A DNA stretch of 64,000 nt from the NCBI RefSeq assembly GCF_963576675.1, contig NC_088910.1, forward strand, positions 86,300,104 through 86,364,103, read 5' to 3'. Both the position numbers and the translations under genes were made by a program. The stretch's first letter is position 1. Each line of letters opens with the position of its first letter. This document shows, piece after piece, positions 43,555 to 55,129 of the stretch. The DNA comes from Euphorbia lathyris (taxonomy: Eukaryota > Streptophyta > Magnoliopsida > Malpighiales > Euphorbiaceae). The notes under the pieces are model-generated. The model saw only the letters and a list, made by a program, of their open reading frames with translations, made no database searches and was not told where the DNA came from.

Positions 43555-43985
43555 CCTAGTCTCTAAATCGACTGCAGGTAAAGTGGCTCAATAGCAACCC
43601 TGGTCTCTAAATCGACCACAGGTAAAACGGCTCAAAAGCAACCCTGATCTCTAAATCGACCGCGGGTAAAAATGGCTCAAAAGCAACCCTGGTCAACGAC
43701 CGCGGGTAAAGATGGCTCAAAAACAACCCTGGTCAACGACCGTGGGTAAAATGGCTCAAAAGCAACCCTGGTCAACCACCGCGGGTAAAATGGCTCAAAA
43801 GCAACCCTGGTCAACGACCATGGGTAAAATAGCTCAAAAGCAACCCTGGTCAACGACCGCGGGTAAAATGGCTCAAAAGCAACACTGGTCTCTAAATCGA
43901 CCGTAGGCAAAATGGCTCAATAGCAACCCTGGTCTCTAAATCGACCGCAGGTAAAATGGCTCTTTCTAGCGACCCTAGTCTCTAA
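43555..43985. repeat. Minisatellite in the 3' region of D
   Basis: About ten copies, 38-45 bp each, of AAAATGGCTCAAAAGCAACC then CTGGTCAACGACCGCGGGT or the longer CTGGTCTCTAAATCGACCGC form. On the minus strand this is the same unit as the array at 63036-63640 in C (TTACCTGCGGTCGATTTAGA). Confidence 0.9.
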
Positions 43986-44002
43986 ATCGACCGCAGGTCT
44001 GT

Positions 44003-44690
44003 AGTGATGCATATAGATGGGTGAATGTAGCCTAGTCTATGGATGCGTGTAAACACCTATGTGTGTGTGCAGGTGACTGTGCGTGTGTTTGAATGTGCAT
44101 AAGTGTGGCCTATGTGTTTTGCTTTATGCGGATGTATGGACATGTGTGTATGAAAACTATGTATGTGTGGATGAGATGGTCGAATGGATTCCCTTTTCAT
44201 AGGTTGGAGGATTTCGGTAGCTTTAGATCAAGAAATGATGCTTCGGGCCATCCCCAAGGTGTGCAAGGATGAGGGTGAGGATAAGTTTGAAACCAAGGGT
44301 TATAAGGATGGGGATTTGGTTTCGATGAGCTTGTGTCAAGGGGAGGTATGTACCGATGCATATAGATGGGTGGATGTAGCCTAACATATGGATGCATGTA
44401 AACACTTATATGTGCGTATGCAGGTGACCGTGCGTGTGTTTGAATGTGCATACGGGTGACCTATGTGTTTTTATTTATATGGATGTATATGCAAACTATG
44501 TATGTGTGGATGAGATGGTCGAATGGATTCCCTTTTTCATAGGCTGGAGGAGTTCGGTAGCTTCAGATCAAGAAATGATGCTTCAGGCCATCCTCTAGGT
44601 GTACAAGGATGAGGGCGAGGATAAGTTTGAAACTAAGGGTTGTAAGGATGAGGATTTGGTCTTGATGAGCTCGTGTCAAAGGGGCTCTCG
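44003..44690. repeat. Direct duplication, about 345-bp unit
   Basis: Two tandem copies with several differences. Each starts near GATGCATATAGATGGGTG and ends near GATGAGCT(T/C)GTGTCAA (44004-44345 and 44355-44690). Contains long GTGTGTGTG-like stretches. No gene. Confidence 0.85.
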
Positions 44691-44735
44691 CTTTTAACCA
44701 GAGTTTGATGTATTCATTTTTTCCCTAATTTTTGC

Positions 44736-44905
44736 CTGAGCCGCCCTTTTCGGGTTTTCAACTCAACGGGATCTCTCCGATATTCTCTATCTCTCCTTTT
44801 GCATGAACTGCCCCTAGGGGTTTTCAATTCATCTTTTCTATATCTCACTGATTTTCTCTATCTCTCATTTTGCTTGGATCGCCTCTTTTGAGATTTTCAA
44901 TCCAA
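44736..44905 (-). repeat. Three RNA hairpins with AAAA bulge (D, second triplet)
   Basis: On the minus strand at 44905-44874, 44832-44803 and 44766-44736. Each has a 7-8 bp outer stem, then AAAA only on the 5' side, a 3-4 bp inner stem (CCC/GGG, CCCC/GGGG or TCTC/GAG) and a small loop. Outer stems are TTGGATTG/CGATCCAA, ATGAATTG/CAGTTCAT and TTGAGTTG/CGGCTCAG: different sequences, same pairing (with G-U pairs). Confidence 0.75.
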
Positions 44906-45447
44906 CCTTTTTGTTCAATTTTTCTTCTTTTTTTTTCTTTCTTGATTGTGAATGAGACCAGATAGCACAGGGGGTTCATATCTACGGGCCATTTCTATGC
45001 TAATCATTTGACGATGAGTTCATGCTCGATGCCTTCGTTAATAGAGAAGCTTCCGGAGTGAGATGGACGTTGATCTGATTGTAGGGCCGTGCCCCCGATT
45101 AAAGTTACCGTCTTGGTGTAGGTTAGAAGTTGATATGGGCGTATGCCCCTGCCAACTCGAGGTGAGATTTCATGTGCGCCAAACTAGGGATACTACCATT
45201 GGGAGTAGTTATGGAGGAGAGACGCTTCGGTCGAAGTTTGACCCTTGAGAGGACCACATAGGAGCAGAGGAACCAGACTTCATGGAGCATGAGAGAGAGG
45301 AATAGTCTTTTTTTTTTAGTTTTTCCTTTTTTATAGATTTTGGATCGGTTTATGGGTGTTGGGGTGATTTCAGTTGAGATGGGGTGTCTATTGATGCGGG
45401 TGTTTTCATTACAAATGCAACCATCTAGCTTAAATAAAGCACCTGGC
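44906..45447. other. 3' noncoding region of D, no feature recognised
   Basis: T-rich and G-rich noncoding sequence between the hairpins and the solo LTR. No open reading frame with recognisable product. Confidence 0.4.
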
Positions 45448-45452
45448 AAAGA

Positions 45453-47117
45453 TGTTAGGGATTAAAGCCAGTTAATCAACTGTAGCGCAGCGGAATTGCG
45501 GTTTAAAATTTATTTCTAATCCCTTTGAGTTTGATCTTTGTCCGTTAACCATTGATTGAATAAAACCTTTTGATCCGTTTAAGGATATAAACATACCCGG
45601 GCTGTCTCTTCTAGAGACGGCTGAAGAATCCACAAGGTAGTAAGATCTCCGTAGTCAGGTGCACGAACATCTATTGAGCTAGAACCGGTGCTAGCCGAAG
45701 AACGAAGAACAACGGAGGAGATTGTGTAATTTGCCAATGAAATCCCACTATTCCATGAGTAGTGGCTGCCGATTTTCTTTGTTATTGCTTTTGCAAAGCA
45801 AAAAAAAATATGTTGGCCGAATATGCTTAGTTGGTTATATTAGGGTTTTAGTGTTTTAATTTATATATATAGTGTATTCCTAAACCTAATTGGTTTAGGG
45901 TTAATTGGTTAATTATAAAACTAATCCAATCCTAATCTAATTACATAAATAAATACCAATAATATTTATTCTATGCAATTAATTATGATTAGATTAAATT
46001 TAATTACCCCAATTAAATGAATAACACTAATTAATAAATTAACGTATTGATCTAATTAATTATTCACCGAATGCAATTTCATTAATTTACAAATTAACTA
46101 ATTACATCGTGCAAACTAATTAATCAATTAAATACTCAACACTTAAGACCATTAATTAATTACCTTGATACATAGTATCAATTAATCAATTAATTAACCA
46201 CCAATTAATTACCTTGACATTTTACTGTCAACCAATTAATTAATTCTATCTCTCCAATGTACCGTTCTATAAGTTCTAACTCAGATGTTCGATGTGCACG
46301 ATCCTATGGGACTGTCCTTAGCTAGCAGTGAGCTTATGGCTCACAGATAGTAAGTGGGTTCTAGCAAACCATTACTGCCCCTAACTAAGACAGAGTTTCA
46401 GCAGTCTAAAGATGCAGAGACCCTGTAGTTATCTCTTAACGTCTTTTACCATTTGATATCGATATTATAAACTAGAGGCATGGCGGCTGTCATCCTCTCT
46501 GATGTTTATGATATTTCTTGATCTTAAGTAGATTGATGAAACAGATAAGTAAACTACTTATCAGGGTGTGGCCACACACTTATCAATCTCACTTATCAAG
46601 TGGCCTGTGATATCATCTCACTGTTACATGAGTGGTAATTCCATCACTTCAATATCAATACCAACATGTTCACCTGTTCACCCAATCATACCCGTATTTG
46701 GCATCCTGTTAGGCGTATGTCAAAGTGAACCGGATCCCACATCGATATTATAATGAAATCTGGTCTGAAGACAGTTAGAGACCTACTTAAGAAAACTAAT
46801 GACACAACCACCATGTAGTTTTCTCGAGCGGATCGATCCAGTCACATGTATACAACATGTACCCATATTCACAACTGACTTATCAAGTACTATGGCTAGT
46901 ATCAATTACTACCATACCGTCGTCGAATATACAAGTCTGTGGTCCTAATCATTCCCATGATAGAATAGACTTGGGATATGGTTTTACGATTATCAATCAA
47001 TGGATTCTCTATTCATATTATAGCACAAGATATAAGTGAACTAGATTAATGCCTTTATTAATGTGACACAAATACATTTTATAAGAACCAATGCCTATGA
47101 ACTAGGGCCCACCAACA
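45453..47117. mobile_element. Solo LTR (1665 bp) in the 3' region of D
   Basis: Starts TGTTAGGGATTAAAG and ends GGGCCCACCAACA. AAAGA flanks both sides (45448-45452 and 47118-47122). No coding sequence and no primer site inside. The family is not assigned. It splits the two hairpin triplets of element D. Confidence 0.87.
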
Positions 47118-47166
47118 AAAGATACATTGAATTGTTTACTGCTCAGTTTATTAACCACTGTCACCA

Positions 47167-47314
47167 AAGCATGCCCTTTCGGGTTTTCACACTTCAGTTA
47201 TTTTAACTCTCCCCTTTTACCCCGGAATTTTCAAATAAGCGCCCCGTGGGGTTTTCACTTATTGGGGTGTCCCTTATTGTTGCATAGGCCGTCCTTTGTG
47301 GATTTTCAACCTAT
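47167..47314 (-). repeat. Three RNA hairpins with AAAA bulge (D, first triplet)
   Basis: On the minus strand at 47314-47284, 47263-47234 and 47194-47167. Outer stems ATAGGTTG/CGGCCTAT, AATAAGTG/CGCTTATT and AAGTGTG/CATGCTT; AAAA on the 5' side; inner stems TCC/GGA, CCCC/GGGG and CCC/GGG. The first two align with hairpins 1 and 2 of element C and differ from them by paired changes. Confidence 0.78.
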
Positions 47315-47329
47315 CGGGATTTTCTTTCT

Positions 47330-48314
47330 TTTTTTTTTAATTTTCATGAGAAGGATTCCTCGGTTCCCTCGAGATTGATTAAAGTTCTGAACTTTGTCGC
47401 CGCCTTCGGCTTCACTTGACTACGCATTTGATCTTTCTTCGTTACAGTGAGCTTTTCTCGTACATTTGATTACACATTTATTGGACAATGTCAACCGCTC
47501 TTGCCACCTTGACGCCTCTTGGCTGATCACGTCAGCTTTTGATTTATTTTCTTTTACTTCCGATTGACTTGACTTTGCCCCTGGGCCTTTTTAGCATCAT
47601 TTTTTTTCTTTTTTCTTCTTCCCTTGTTTAACTTTGAGTCATCATAGGTCTAAACCCTTTCGTTGATCCTGGAACAAAATACTTTATCGCTGATAGGTTA
47701 GTTGCCCCCGCCTCGTTCTGAATGGCGCACTCCTGTACTTGTGTCCCCCTTTGGGGGGGAGAAATCTTTGTCGGTGCCTCAGTGCAAGTATGGTTCTGAG
47801 GGCTCGTTGCTTGCTCCTTATTTCCTCTTCTTTTTCTCTCTTTTCGGACTTTGTTGATTATCGCGGAGTCTTCTTTTTGGTACAAGCCGGTGAGGATCCC
47901 TCATTTGATGGGTCTATGCCCGACTTATCATTGTAGAGCCAGGGAATCGTTTCTCATGATTTATTTTGTTTTTGTTTTTTTTTTACTTTTTTTTTACTCT
48001 CTTAATTTTCTCTTTTCAGTGGTTAAGTACTGAGCAATAAGTATATTCTAGAGCTTACGTCCGTGCAACAATAGAAGCAGGAATATCTTCATTGAGTGAA
48101 TATCAAATGTAAGTACGTATATTTGGGATAAAATTTGCGGAAACGGAATTTCATTGAATTCAAAAGGAGGTTAATAACATCTTGTGGAATAGAAGATAAA
48201 ATAAAAGACAAGGATAAAGACTACAAGTGCAATCCTCTCTCTCATGCTACTTCAGGAAGCTTCAGGTTCTCCCGCTTCATAAGTGTCCTCAATCTAGAGA
48301 ACTTCTTCTTTCGC
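47330..48314 (-). other. Noncoding region of D between gag-like ORF and hairpins
   Basis: About 1 kb with T-rich runs. No pol domain of any kind is visible on either strand, which is the basis for calling D gag-only. Confidence 0.5.
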
Positions 48315-49139
48315 TTATCCTGATCCGTGGTAGACCTCACCGTTCAAGGAACAAGTCGAAGACTTCATCCGCTGAGAAGGATCTGGATCACTTATCTTTC
48401 CAGCTTCGATGAGATCTTGAATTTCATGCTTCAACCTCATGCAAGTACTTGTTTCGTGACCATATCTCTGGTGGAAGTGGCAGTAGCCCCTGCGTTTGGC
48501 TAACTCAGTGGTTGGACCTCCCGTGGCTGGTAGGGGATGAAGTATATCATGCATTTGTAGACCCTCCAACACTTCAAATAAGGGTTGAGTGAAAGTGGAG
48601 AACTCCCTTCCCTCCCCTCTATACTGAACAGGTGATGGAGAGCGAACAACCCTAGCAATCTCATGTCTCCGACGGTGTGGAGCTTGATGTGAAACATGGT
48701 GTGAGACTACCCTTGGCGGAAGGAATGTTTGTGGGGTAGATTGTGATGCAAACTGGAACATAGGTTTCTCTACCGCAGCTTTCGGGATTTCCGCAACCAG
48801 CGACTCACTCAGGACCTCCCGGACCAACCTTTTTAGCTCTATATTGAATTCATCTGAAGCAAGGACATCGGGAAGAACTCGCTCGATTTCTGCTCTGAGA
48901 TTGAAATCTCCTATCGTCCCCTGGGAGCTTTCAACCCCATCATTCCTAGCAACCTCCGGATCATTAAGAGCATGTTTGAACTCATCAGAAAAGATGTATT
49001 TGTCTAAAGCCCCTTGCACACGGCTCTCAAGATTGTGGTTTGAATTGCTGGACTGGGCCATGAGTTGGGTTTCTAGTAAGGAAAGAGAAAGGATGGGTGA
49101 GTGGAGCTTTTTAGGCATTATGAATTTTTGATGATGCAA
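48315..49139 (-). CDS. Gag-like protein of element D
   Basis: 274 codons, open without breaks. A start at the internal ATG 49061 (MAQSSNSNHNLESRVQGALD) is also possible. The N-terminal half is helical and charged (EIERVLPDVLASDEFNIELK). The C-terminal part has a CxxH-x4-H-x4-C knuckle, GYCHFHQRYGHETSTC, followed by MRLKHEIQDLIEAGKI. The same knuckle and LKHEIQDLIE are in the gag of C (54739-54830). No capsid module like those of C is recognised. It is the only ORF of its element and is uninterrupted, so it may have been under selection until recently. Likely role: RNA binding and recognition for packaging by a partner element (inference). Confidence 0.65.
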   Translation of the reverse strand: MHHQKFIMPKKLHSPILSLSLLETQLMAQSSNSNHNLESRVQGALDKYIFSDEFKHALNDPEVARNDGVESSQGTIGDFNLRAEIERVLPDVLASDEFNIELKRLVREVLSESLVAEIPKAAVEKPMFQFASQSTPQTFLPPRVVSHHVSHQAPHRRRHEIARVVRSPSPVQYRGEGREFSTFTQPLFEVLEGLQMHDILHPLPATGGPTTELAKRRGYCHFHQRYGHETSTCMRLKHEIQDLIEAGKISDPDPSQRMKSSTCSLNGEVYHGSG

Positions 49140-49559
49140 TGCACGTGTGATGCGAATGCTAGAGCTATCTACTTGTGCCTCTTATCGATGATGTATGATT
49201 TATGCATGATTCGTGGTGTGCGTTTTACAACACGATTTTGAATAGAGCTAAACTCCTTTTTTACTAGAGCTGTCGGCAGCGCTTCGATCGTTTGTGCTAA
49301 CTCACCCATTTGGGAGTGCGGATGCCCGAAACCATTTCAACTGTTATACACATATTAGTATGAACCCTACGAGTTTACTACGCTGTAGACACCGAGTCGG
49401 AGGACCTGTGACAAAAACCTGTAAACAAGACGGTCGAAGCGGTTGATTCTGGAAGTTTTAAAACAAAAATATATAATAAGGAAAGAAAAGTTAATGTGAG
49501 TCGCGGTCGTCAAGTGGACGGCTCGCGAGTGCTCAGCGACGTGGTGCAAGCGCCTAGTG

Positions 49560-49860
49560 GCAGCCGACGCGTGTCCGACGACAGTTGGACGTACGCCCGA
49601 AAGCGCGGTGCGCACGCTCGACGTCCGTTGGGCGCGCACGCCCGACAGCGCGGAGCACGCGTTCGACGACCGTGGGGCGCGCGCGCCTGACAGCGCGTGG
49701 CGCACGCCCGATGGCCGCTGGGCGAACGCGTCCGGCAGCCGCTGGGCGAGCGCCCAGCGACGTTGGGCGGACGCCCAACGACCGTTGGGCGAACGCCCAA
49801 CGTCAGTTGGGCGAACGCCCAACCGGCTTTGGGTGACGCCCAATTTTCTTCGGGCGTCGC
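49560..49860. repeat. GC-rich palindromic minisatellite in the C LTR
   Basis: Degenerate 20-33 bp units built from GTTGGGCGAACGCCCAACG and relatives (CGACCGTTGGGCGCG). Each unit contains GTTGGGCG and its reverse complement CGCCCAAC, so the array can fold into many small hairpins. It lies directly before the TATA box. The D LTR lacks it. Confidence 0.88.
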
Positions 49861-49885
49861 CCAAAGTTTCCGAGGATCCGTTGCC

Positions 49886-49893
49886 TATATAAG
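49886..49893 (+). promoter_or_regulatory. TATA box of the C LTR
   Basis: TATATAAG in GCCTATATAAGGCACGG, just downstream of the GC-rich minisatellite. Confidence 0.7.
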
Positions 49894-50546
49894 GCACGGA
49901 TCCCCATGCATTTGGAGAGGGGGGATTTTGGAGAGCTTCTCACACTAGAACATTTTCTAGAGAGAGAAAGTTGATTTTTTTGGGAGAAAACATTTTTTTT
50001 CCTAAAAATTGAAAATCTCCAAAAAGTTAAATATTTTATCAAAAACACCGGAAAATCACAACTCGTGGAATCGACCGACTTCGGCTGTCAGATACCGAAC
50101 TTGAGGTATTATCCGAGGACTAGACTGGTTTTATTTTATTTTATTTATTTATTTTTATGTTATAATTTTATTTATTTAGTTATTTATTTATTTATCACGT
50201 TTTATTTAATTTTTCGTATTTATTTAATTTTCGTCTCGTATTAGATAAACGTTCGGTTTTGTTTTTAAAATAAAAGCCTCGTTTTAATATCCCAATACGA
50301 ACCGTGATCTGATTCAAAGGTAGTTCGGGTATTAAAAACGTTGTAATTATAAGTTTTAGAAAAAAATTCTAAATAACGTTTTAAATAAAAAAAACATCGT
50401 TTAAGAACCTCCGTTATAGACTATGATTCATTTTTTATAGTTCGGAGTTCCAAAACGATAGAATAGATCTAATTTAAGGTGTTTGAATAAATCTGGAAAG
50501 TTGTGGACTGTTTCTGTAATTCTTCTTTTTCTGTCACTGATTGCTG

Positions 50547-50573
50547 TTTACCGACGGATTTTCCGTCGGTAAA
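50547..50573 (+). other. Perfect hairpin in the C LTR
   Basis: 11-bp arms TTTACCGACGG / CCGTCGGTAAA, loop ATTTT. Identical to 41883-41909 of D on the same element strand, with CTGTCACT upstream in both. Confidence 0.85.
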
Positions 50574-52110
50574 TCTGCTGGAACTCTAAATACCCATTTT
50601 TGAGCCTTTTTATTACTTCTTTTAACATTTCTTCTTAAATATACCTCTATTTAATTATGTAAAATATTTGATAAATGTACTTTGGATTTATATAATTATT
50701 ATTTACATATTATATATCTATTTATTCTATATTAAGAATTTGATTTATATTGATTTGATTTTATAAATTATATATAAGTATATATGTATAGTTTTTTGGA
50801 CTTTTGGATGATTAATTGATTTTTGGGGTTATGATATAAGTTCTATTTTTGAACCGAAAGCTATTTTCTTATTTGTAAACTTTATTCATTATTTTCATGA
50901 GTTTTGATTATAGTATATCATACTTAGTGTTATTTTCATTATTATACATATACTTAGCTATATTAGGTGGTATCCTTTACTTGGTTTTCAAAGTTATATG
51001 TATGTCATTATTTTTTAATATATAAGTATATATATATGTATATGTTCATTTCCTTATTCTTTTGGCATTTGGGGATATATGTTTTAAATTAGTTTTCAAT
51101 TGATGAATTTTGGTTTGGTTCATTTGTTGTTGTAATTATGATAATGTTCAAGATAGGTTCAATTGAGTGACTAAAGGGGAAAATAAAATCACAAAAAGAG
51201 AGTTGAATTTGCTTATTTAAACGTAAAGTTTTCTAGACATTCCTAAGTGTAAATAACGTTTTCTTGATATTTTTAAACCATTTCTTAAAACATCACGTTT
51301 TAAAACCTTAATTCGTTCCAACGACGGATTAAGCGAACCTTGTAATTAAAATTGCTTTTAATTGTAAATAATAGAGTTTTTGAATCGTTTTCCTAAATGG
51401 TTTTCGAACAAAATAAATTGACTTGTATGCTTAATCACGTTTTCCTGTTAAAAGCTTTTATCTCAACATTTTTCAAACACTCGAGTCGTTCCAACGGCGA
51501 TTCGAGTGAACGTCATTAAACGGGGTTTTGAAACGTACCTAAATCGTTCCAACGGCAATTAAGGTACGAACCATGTAAATAAACTCGTTTTGGGGAATGA
51601 GTTTAGCTTAGAACTAGTGTACAAACTAAGGCATAAAATCACACCGTGAATAAATCAATTCTTTCTTCTCCCCCTCTCTCTCCTATGTATTTTAAATTTA
51701 TGCAAAATGGGTGATTCTTTACCAAAATGGCTTTCAATAATATATGCTCAAAACGGTTTTCAAAACGAGAAAGAAAAGGTTTCAAATGAATTTTAAACTT
51801 AAAGAGATATGCGATTAGTCCGTTATCGCCTAACACGCTGAGTAGGAGGCCGGTGGTTCATAACCGGGCGATGTCGGGGTGCCTAGTAGCCTTTTTCCGG
51901 AAAGGAGCTAGCCTTCTCGGCTCGTACCTAAGTTTCCTGAACCCTCACCGGTCTCCCGCAAGGGATTGGTGTTCATTTTCCCATTCGTGGGTGGCGACTC
52001 TTCCATACTCCGAGCTCCGGTCCTGCCGAGCAGCTTGATTCCACGATTGGTTGCTTTCGGCGCCAATCACCGCTTACATCGCCATGAGGTGTCCACCCCC
52101 CGGTCCGCCC

Positions 52111-53578
52111 GGGAGATTAGGCTGCGGTCCCTTTCCGTGTCCCGAAGAAAGCACATGTTCAGGAAATGCGTTATGACGTAAGCACGTATTAGTATGAATC
52201 GGTTTGGTATTGAGGATAGTTATATCTCGATTCAAAAGACTATATTAACGGTAGCTGTTATTCACATTCTTTAAATAGGTTGGGATAAAACGAGATTATG
52301 ACAGAACGAAAACGAAGAACATTTCTATTTTGAACGACCCCGTTGTAACGTAAAGAGTTTCGCAAACATAGCCCGTCCCTTCCGAATAAAAGACGAGCTC
52401 TTACGTTATGCCTTGTGTTGCTCTTAAGAGAAATGGACGTGTCCGCAAAAGTGACTAAGAAAATAAAAGAAAAGCAAAAATAAATTAACGACCAAAGTCA
52501 TTCTGTATCTACGATATATATCCATCCCGAGGGTAGTTAAAGAAAATGAACCAATGTCGTTAAATACGTGTCTCGAACTAGTATATACGCCGTTTAAAAT
52601 CACGAAGCCGAATTAAGCTAAACCGAATAATTGCGCCATATGGACGAGACTGTGGGTTTGACTAATGGCTCGATCATTTCGACCGTTACCAAAACTACAA
52701 GAAGTATGGCCCGATCTACGTGTTTTGCTTGACTCGTGCCTAACTGAAAAAGAACAGTAATATCCCTGCTTCGAATAAGCATGCGATTCAACGAAACGTT
52801 GACTTTCTATAACCACGCTAGAGTGATATGTCCCGTAGATTGGAAGGAATAAAAAACTTGTTAATAGCCAAAAGATTACCGTGCGCTCAAATAAGACTCG
52901 CTGTCTTTTTACGTAGCCAAAACGAGCAAACAGATTCTTAACGCTAAAAATAAACACGTTACGCGATGAGTCCATTCCTTAAAATAAAAAGTGCTTTCAT
53001 CACTAAATGAACACGTGGTTACGTCTCTCGATAGATCCAAAAGATCCCATCGTAATCCAAAAATCGAGACGCGAACCCACGTGAATAAAAGGGAACGAGT
53101 CATTGTCAATAACGAACGATTGAACCAGAAGAATAACTCGTACCACGTCTAAAAACCGAGATGCGTTCAAAGGGTGTCAAAACCGGAACTGATGCATCTC
53201 GCAAAATAACGAGGGACGAGTTACTCGAAAGAACAATCCATTTGGTCGATTCTTAGTCACTGAACGCTGATACGTCAAAAACGAACTGTATTGTCTGATG
53301 GATGATTTACTTTTCCGCAATAATCGATGGCATCACGCGTCCCCTGGACCGCAATGTGAGCCCCAAACCAAAATCCTAGGAAAGAGACTTGGACCATCGA
53401 GTGTGTGGAGGAATAAGGGTAGAAGAGAGATGTTGTGATACGTGTAATTAGACTAATGTTTGTTCTTCTTATCTTATATATCCGTAAATAAATAAACGCA
53501 CACACCACGAATCATGCATATAAAATCATGCATACATACTAATGGATAATCGTTCACGCAGACTTCACCATTAAGCGG
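52111..53578 (+). other. Leader region of element C
   Basis: 1.5 kb between LTR and gag with no convincing plus-strand ORF. Unusually rich in CG for this window, with many ACG and CGA. A long untranslated leader is normal for Tat elements. Confidence 0.5.
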
Positions 53579-55129
53579 TTGTGGTTTCGCGAGAGTAACC
53601 GGTTAGTCAGGCAGTTTGATCAGCTACAGATTGACAGTTCTGAATCGGCAGTTGTGGCTTCTGAATCGTCTTCGCCCGAGTATACTCAATCTTCAGTCAG
53701 TATGTCTGCGACCGACGAAAAAGTGGCCGGATTGGAAAACTCTGTGAACAACATTAATGAGCAGTTAGCCGCGATAGTGGCCCAGATAGCTAAGCTGGCC
53801 ATGAAGGATGATAAGAGTGGCAGTAAGCACGCTGAGAATGAGGTAAACGATGGTCCTCGCTTTGGGAACGAGGATGACTATCAGGACTATATCCGTAAAC
53901 AGCTTGAGAAAGAGGAGTGGAAGCAACACATCACCCAGGAGGTGAAGGATCTACGTGGGGGAAGTTCCGGGAGTCAGGACTTTTATAACTTGAAGAATTG
54001 TTTATCGGCAACTGCTTTGCCTTTGAAATTCCGGCTCCCTGACATGAAAAAGTTCGATGGAACTGGGGATCCCACTGCCCATATGAATCGGTATGTTGCT
54101 GTGATAAAACACACGATCCTGACTGAGGATCAAGTCCTGGGGTGTTTAATACTTATCTGGAGGGGGCTGCCCTCATATGGTTTCATGCGTTGCCGATGGT
54201 GACGAAGAGAGATTGGAAGGAGTTGGCGAAATCATTCATCGCTCAGTATAGTTTCAACACTATGCTTGAGGTTACTCTAAAGGAACTGGAAAGCACTAAG
54301 CAACAAGCTAATGAGTCTTTTTCCGATTTTGTGAGGAGGTGGAGAGCCAAGGCCGCAGTTATGAAGCAGAAGCCGCTTGAGCAGGATCAAATCCGAATGG
54401 TAGTGGGCAACACATTGCCGTATATTAAGAATGAGCTGTGGTATATGCCTTTTACCGATTTCAATCAGATGTATAGCTGCGCCTTGACAGTTGAGGGGGA
54501 CGGAGAGCCGAAGAAAGCTTATACCAAGTGGACGAAGTCTGGATATAGTGCCGGAGGGCCAAGTGCGAGTGCAGAATCTGCCGCAGTGAAAGTGCTTGAT
54601 CTTAATGCTATCGAGAAGAGGCAGTTCGCCAAATTTGATCAGACCTTCGCAAAAGTTTTCGAACGATTGCAGAAAAAGGGGTTGCTGAAAGCTCTTACTC
54701 CTTATAACAAAGCTCCACCTTCTCCGCAGATACAAGCTAGGGGATACTGCGAATTCCACAGCAGTTATGGGCATACTATTGAGAACTGTGAGAGGTTGAA
54801 GCACGAGATCCAAGATTTGATTGAGGAGAAAAAGATAGATGATCCTTCATCAGCAAACCCTTCCACTAGGCGTAATCCATTGCCTAATCATAGGGTAAGC
54901 ATGATCGGATTCGGTCTGAAAGAAAGTGTAGTGATGAAATCCTTCGAGGAAAATGAAGAGGAGTTGCTGGACTCCGATGAAAAAGGCAATATAGAAAATG
55001 GTCTATATGTGTCCTTCCTTGGTGAGGAACAGGAGGGTGAGCCGATGGATGAAGGGTTGGACAGTGGAGCACCGTATGATGAAGATAGTGCTGAAGAGAC
55101 CGGGGAAGGGTCGTCTCGGACTATTGTGC
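53579..55129 (+). pseudogene. gag of element C: coiled coil, capsid module 1, zinc knuckle
   Basis: The frame opens at 53579; a start at 53702 (MSATDEKVAGLENSVNNINE) before a coiled-coil-like segment is more likely. Capsid module 1 begins FRLPDMKKFDGTGDPTAHM (about 54030). A one-base change near 54139 shifts the frame. It continues with FNTYLEGAALIWFHALP, WKELAKSFIAQYS and ESFSDFVRRWRAKAA, a full Retrotrans_gag-type capsid. The knuckle GYCEFHSSYGHTIENC (about 54739) with LKHEIQDLIEE follows, then an acidic spacer. In most Gypsy elements protease would come next; here three more capsid-like modules do. Confidence 0.85.

Larger units (their letters stand above)
39626..49383 (-). mobile_element. 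Element D: Tat-like, gag-only (non-autonomous) Gypsy element
   Basis: Minus strand: leader and gag-like ORF (49139-48315), long 3' noncoding region with hairpins and minisatellites, polypurine tract (43325-43340), 3' LTR (43324-39626). No protease, RT or integrase lies between the gag-like ORF and the 3' LTR. The LTR, tract and 3' region are homologous to those of element C. Its 5' side is cut at 49384 by C, so its 5' LTR is expected beyond the window. It would depend on an autonomous Tat element such as C for replication (inference). Confidence 0.75.
49384..52110 (+). repeat. 5' LTR of element C (right end approximate)
   Basis: Starts TGTAGACACCGAGTCGGAGG, repeated at 63831. I place the right end where similarity to the D LTR stops (GGTCCGCCCGGG, 52110); the 3' LTR end lies outside the window, so this cannot be confirmed here. 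TGGCGACTC at 51992-52000 could be the primer site (tRNA-Arg type known in Tat/Ogre), which would end the LTR near 51991. Confidence 0.7.

Noticed and set aside
43677..43910. Repeat-protein-like frames with a repeated WSTTVGKMAQKQP-type unit
   Set aside because: Translation of the 38-45 bp minisatellite; not conserved in the homologous array of C.
44184..44451. Histidine/proline-rich minus-strand frame in the D 3' region
   Set aside because: Lies in a GTGTG-rich duplicated segment; composition explains it.
49367..49897. Arg/Ala-rich open frames on both strands, up to 176 codons
   Set aside because: Translation of the GC-rich minisatellite; all frames stay open because of composition.
52613..53109. 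Minus-strand frames of 66-120 codons in the C leader
   Set aside because: No recognisable motif and no support from the related element; they look like chance frames.
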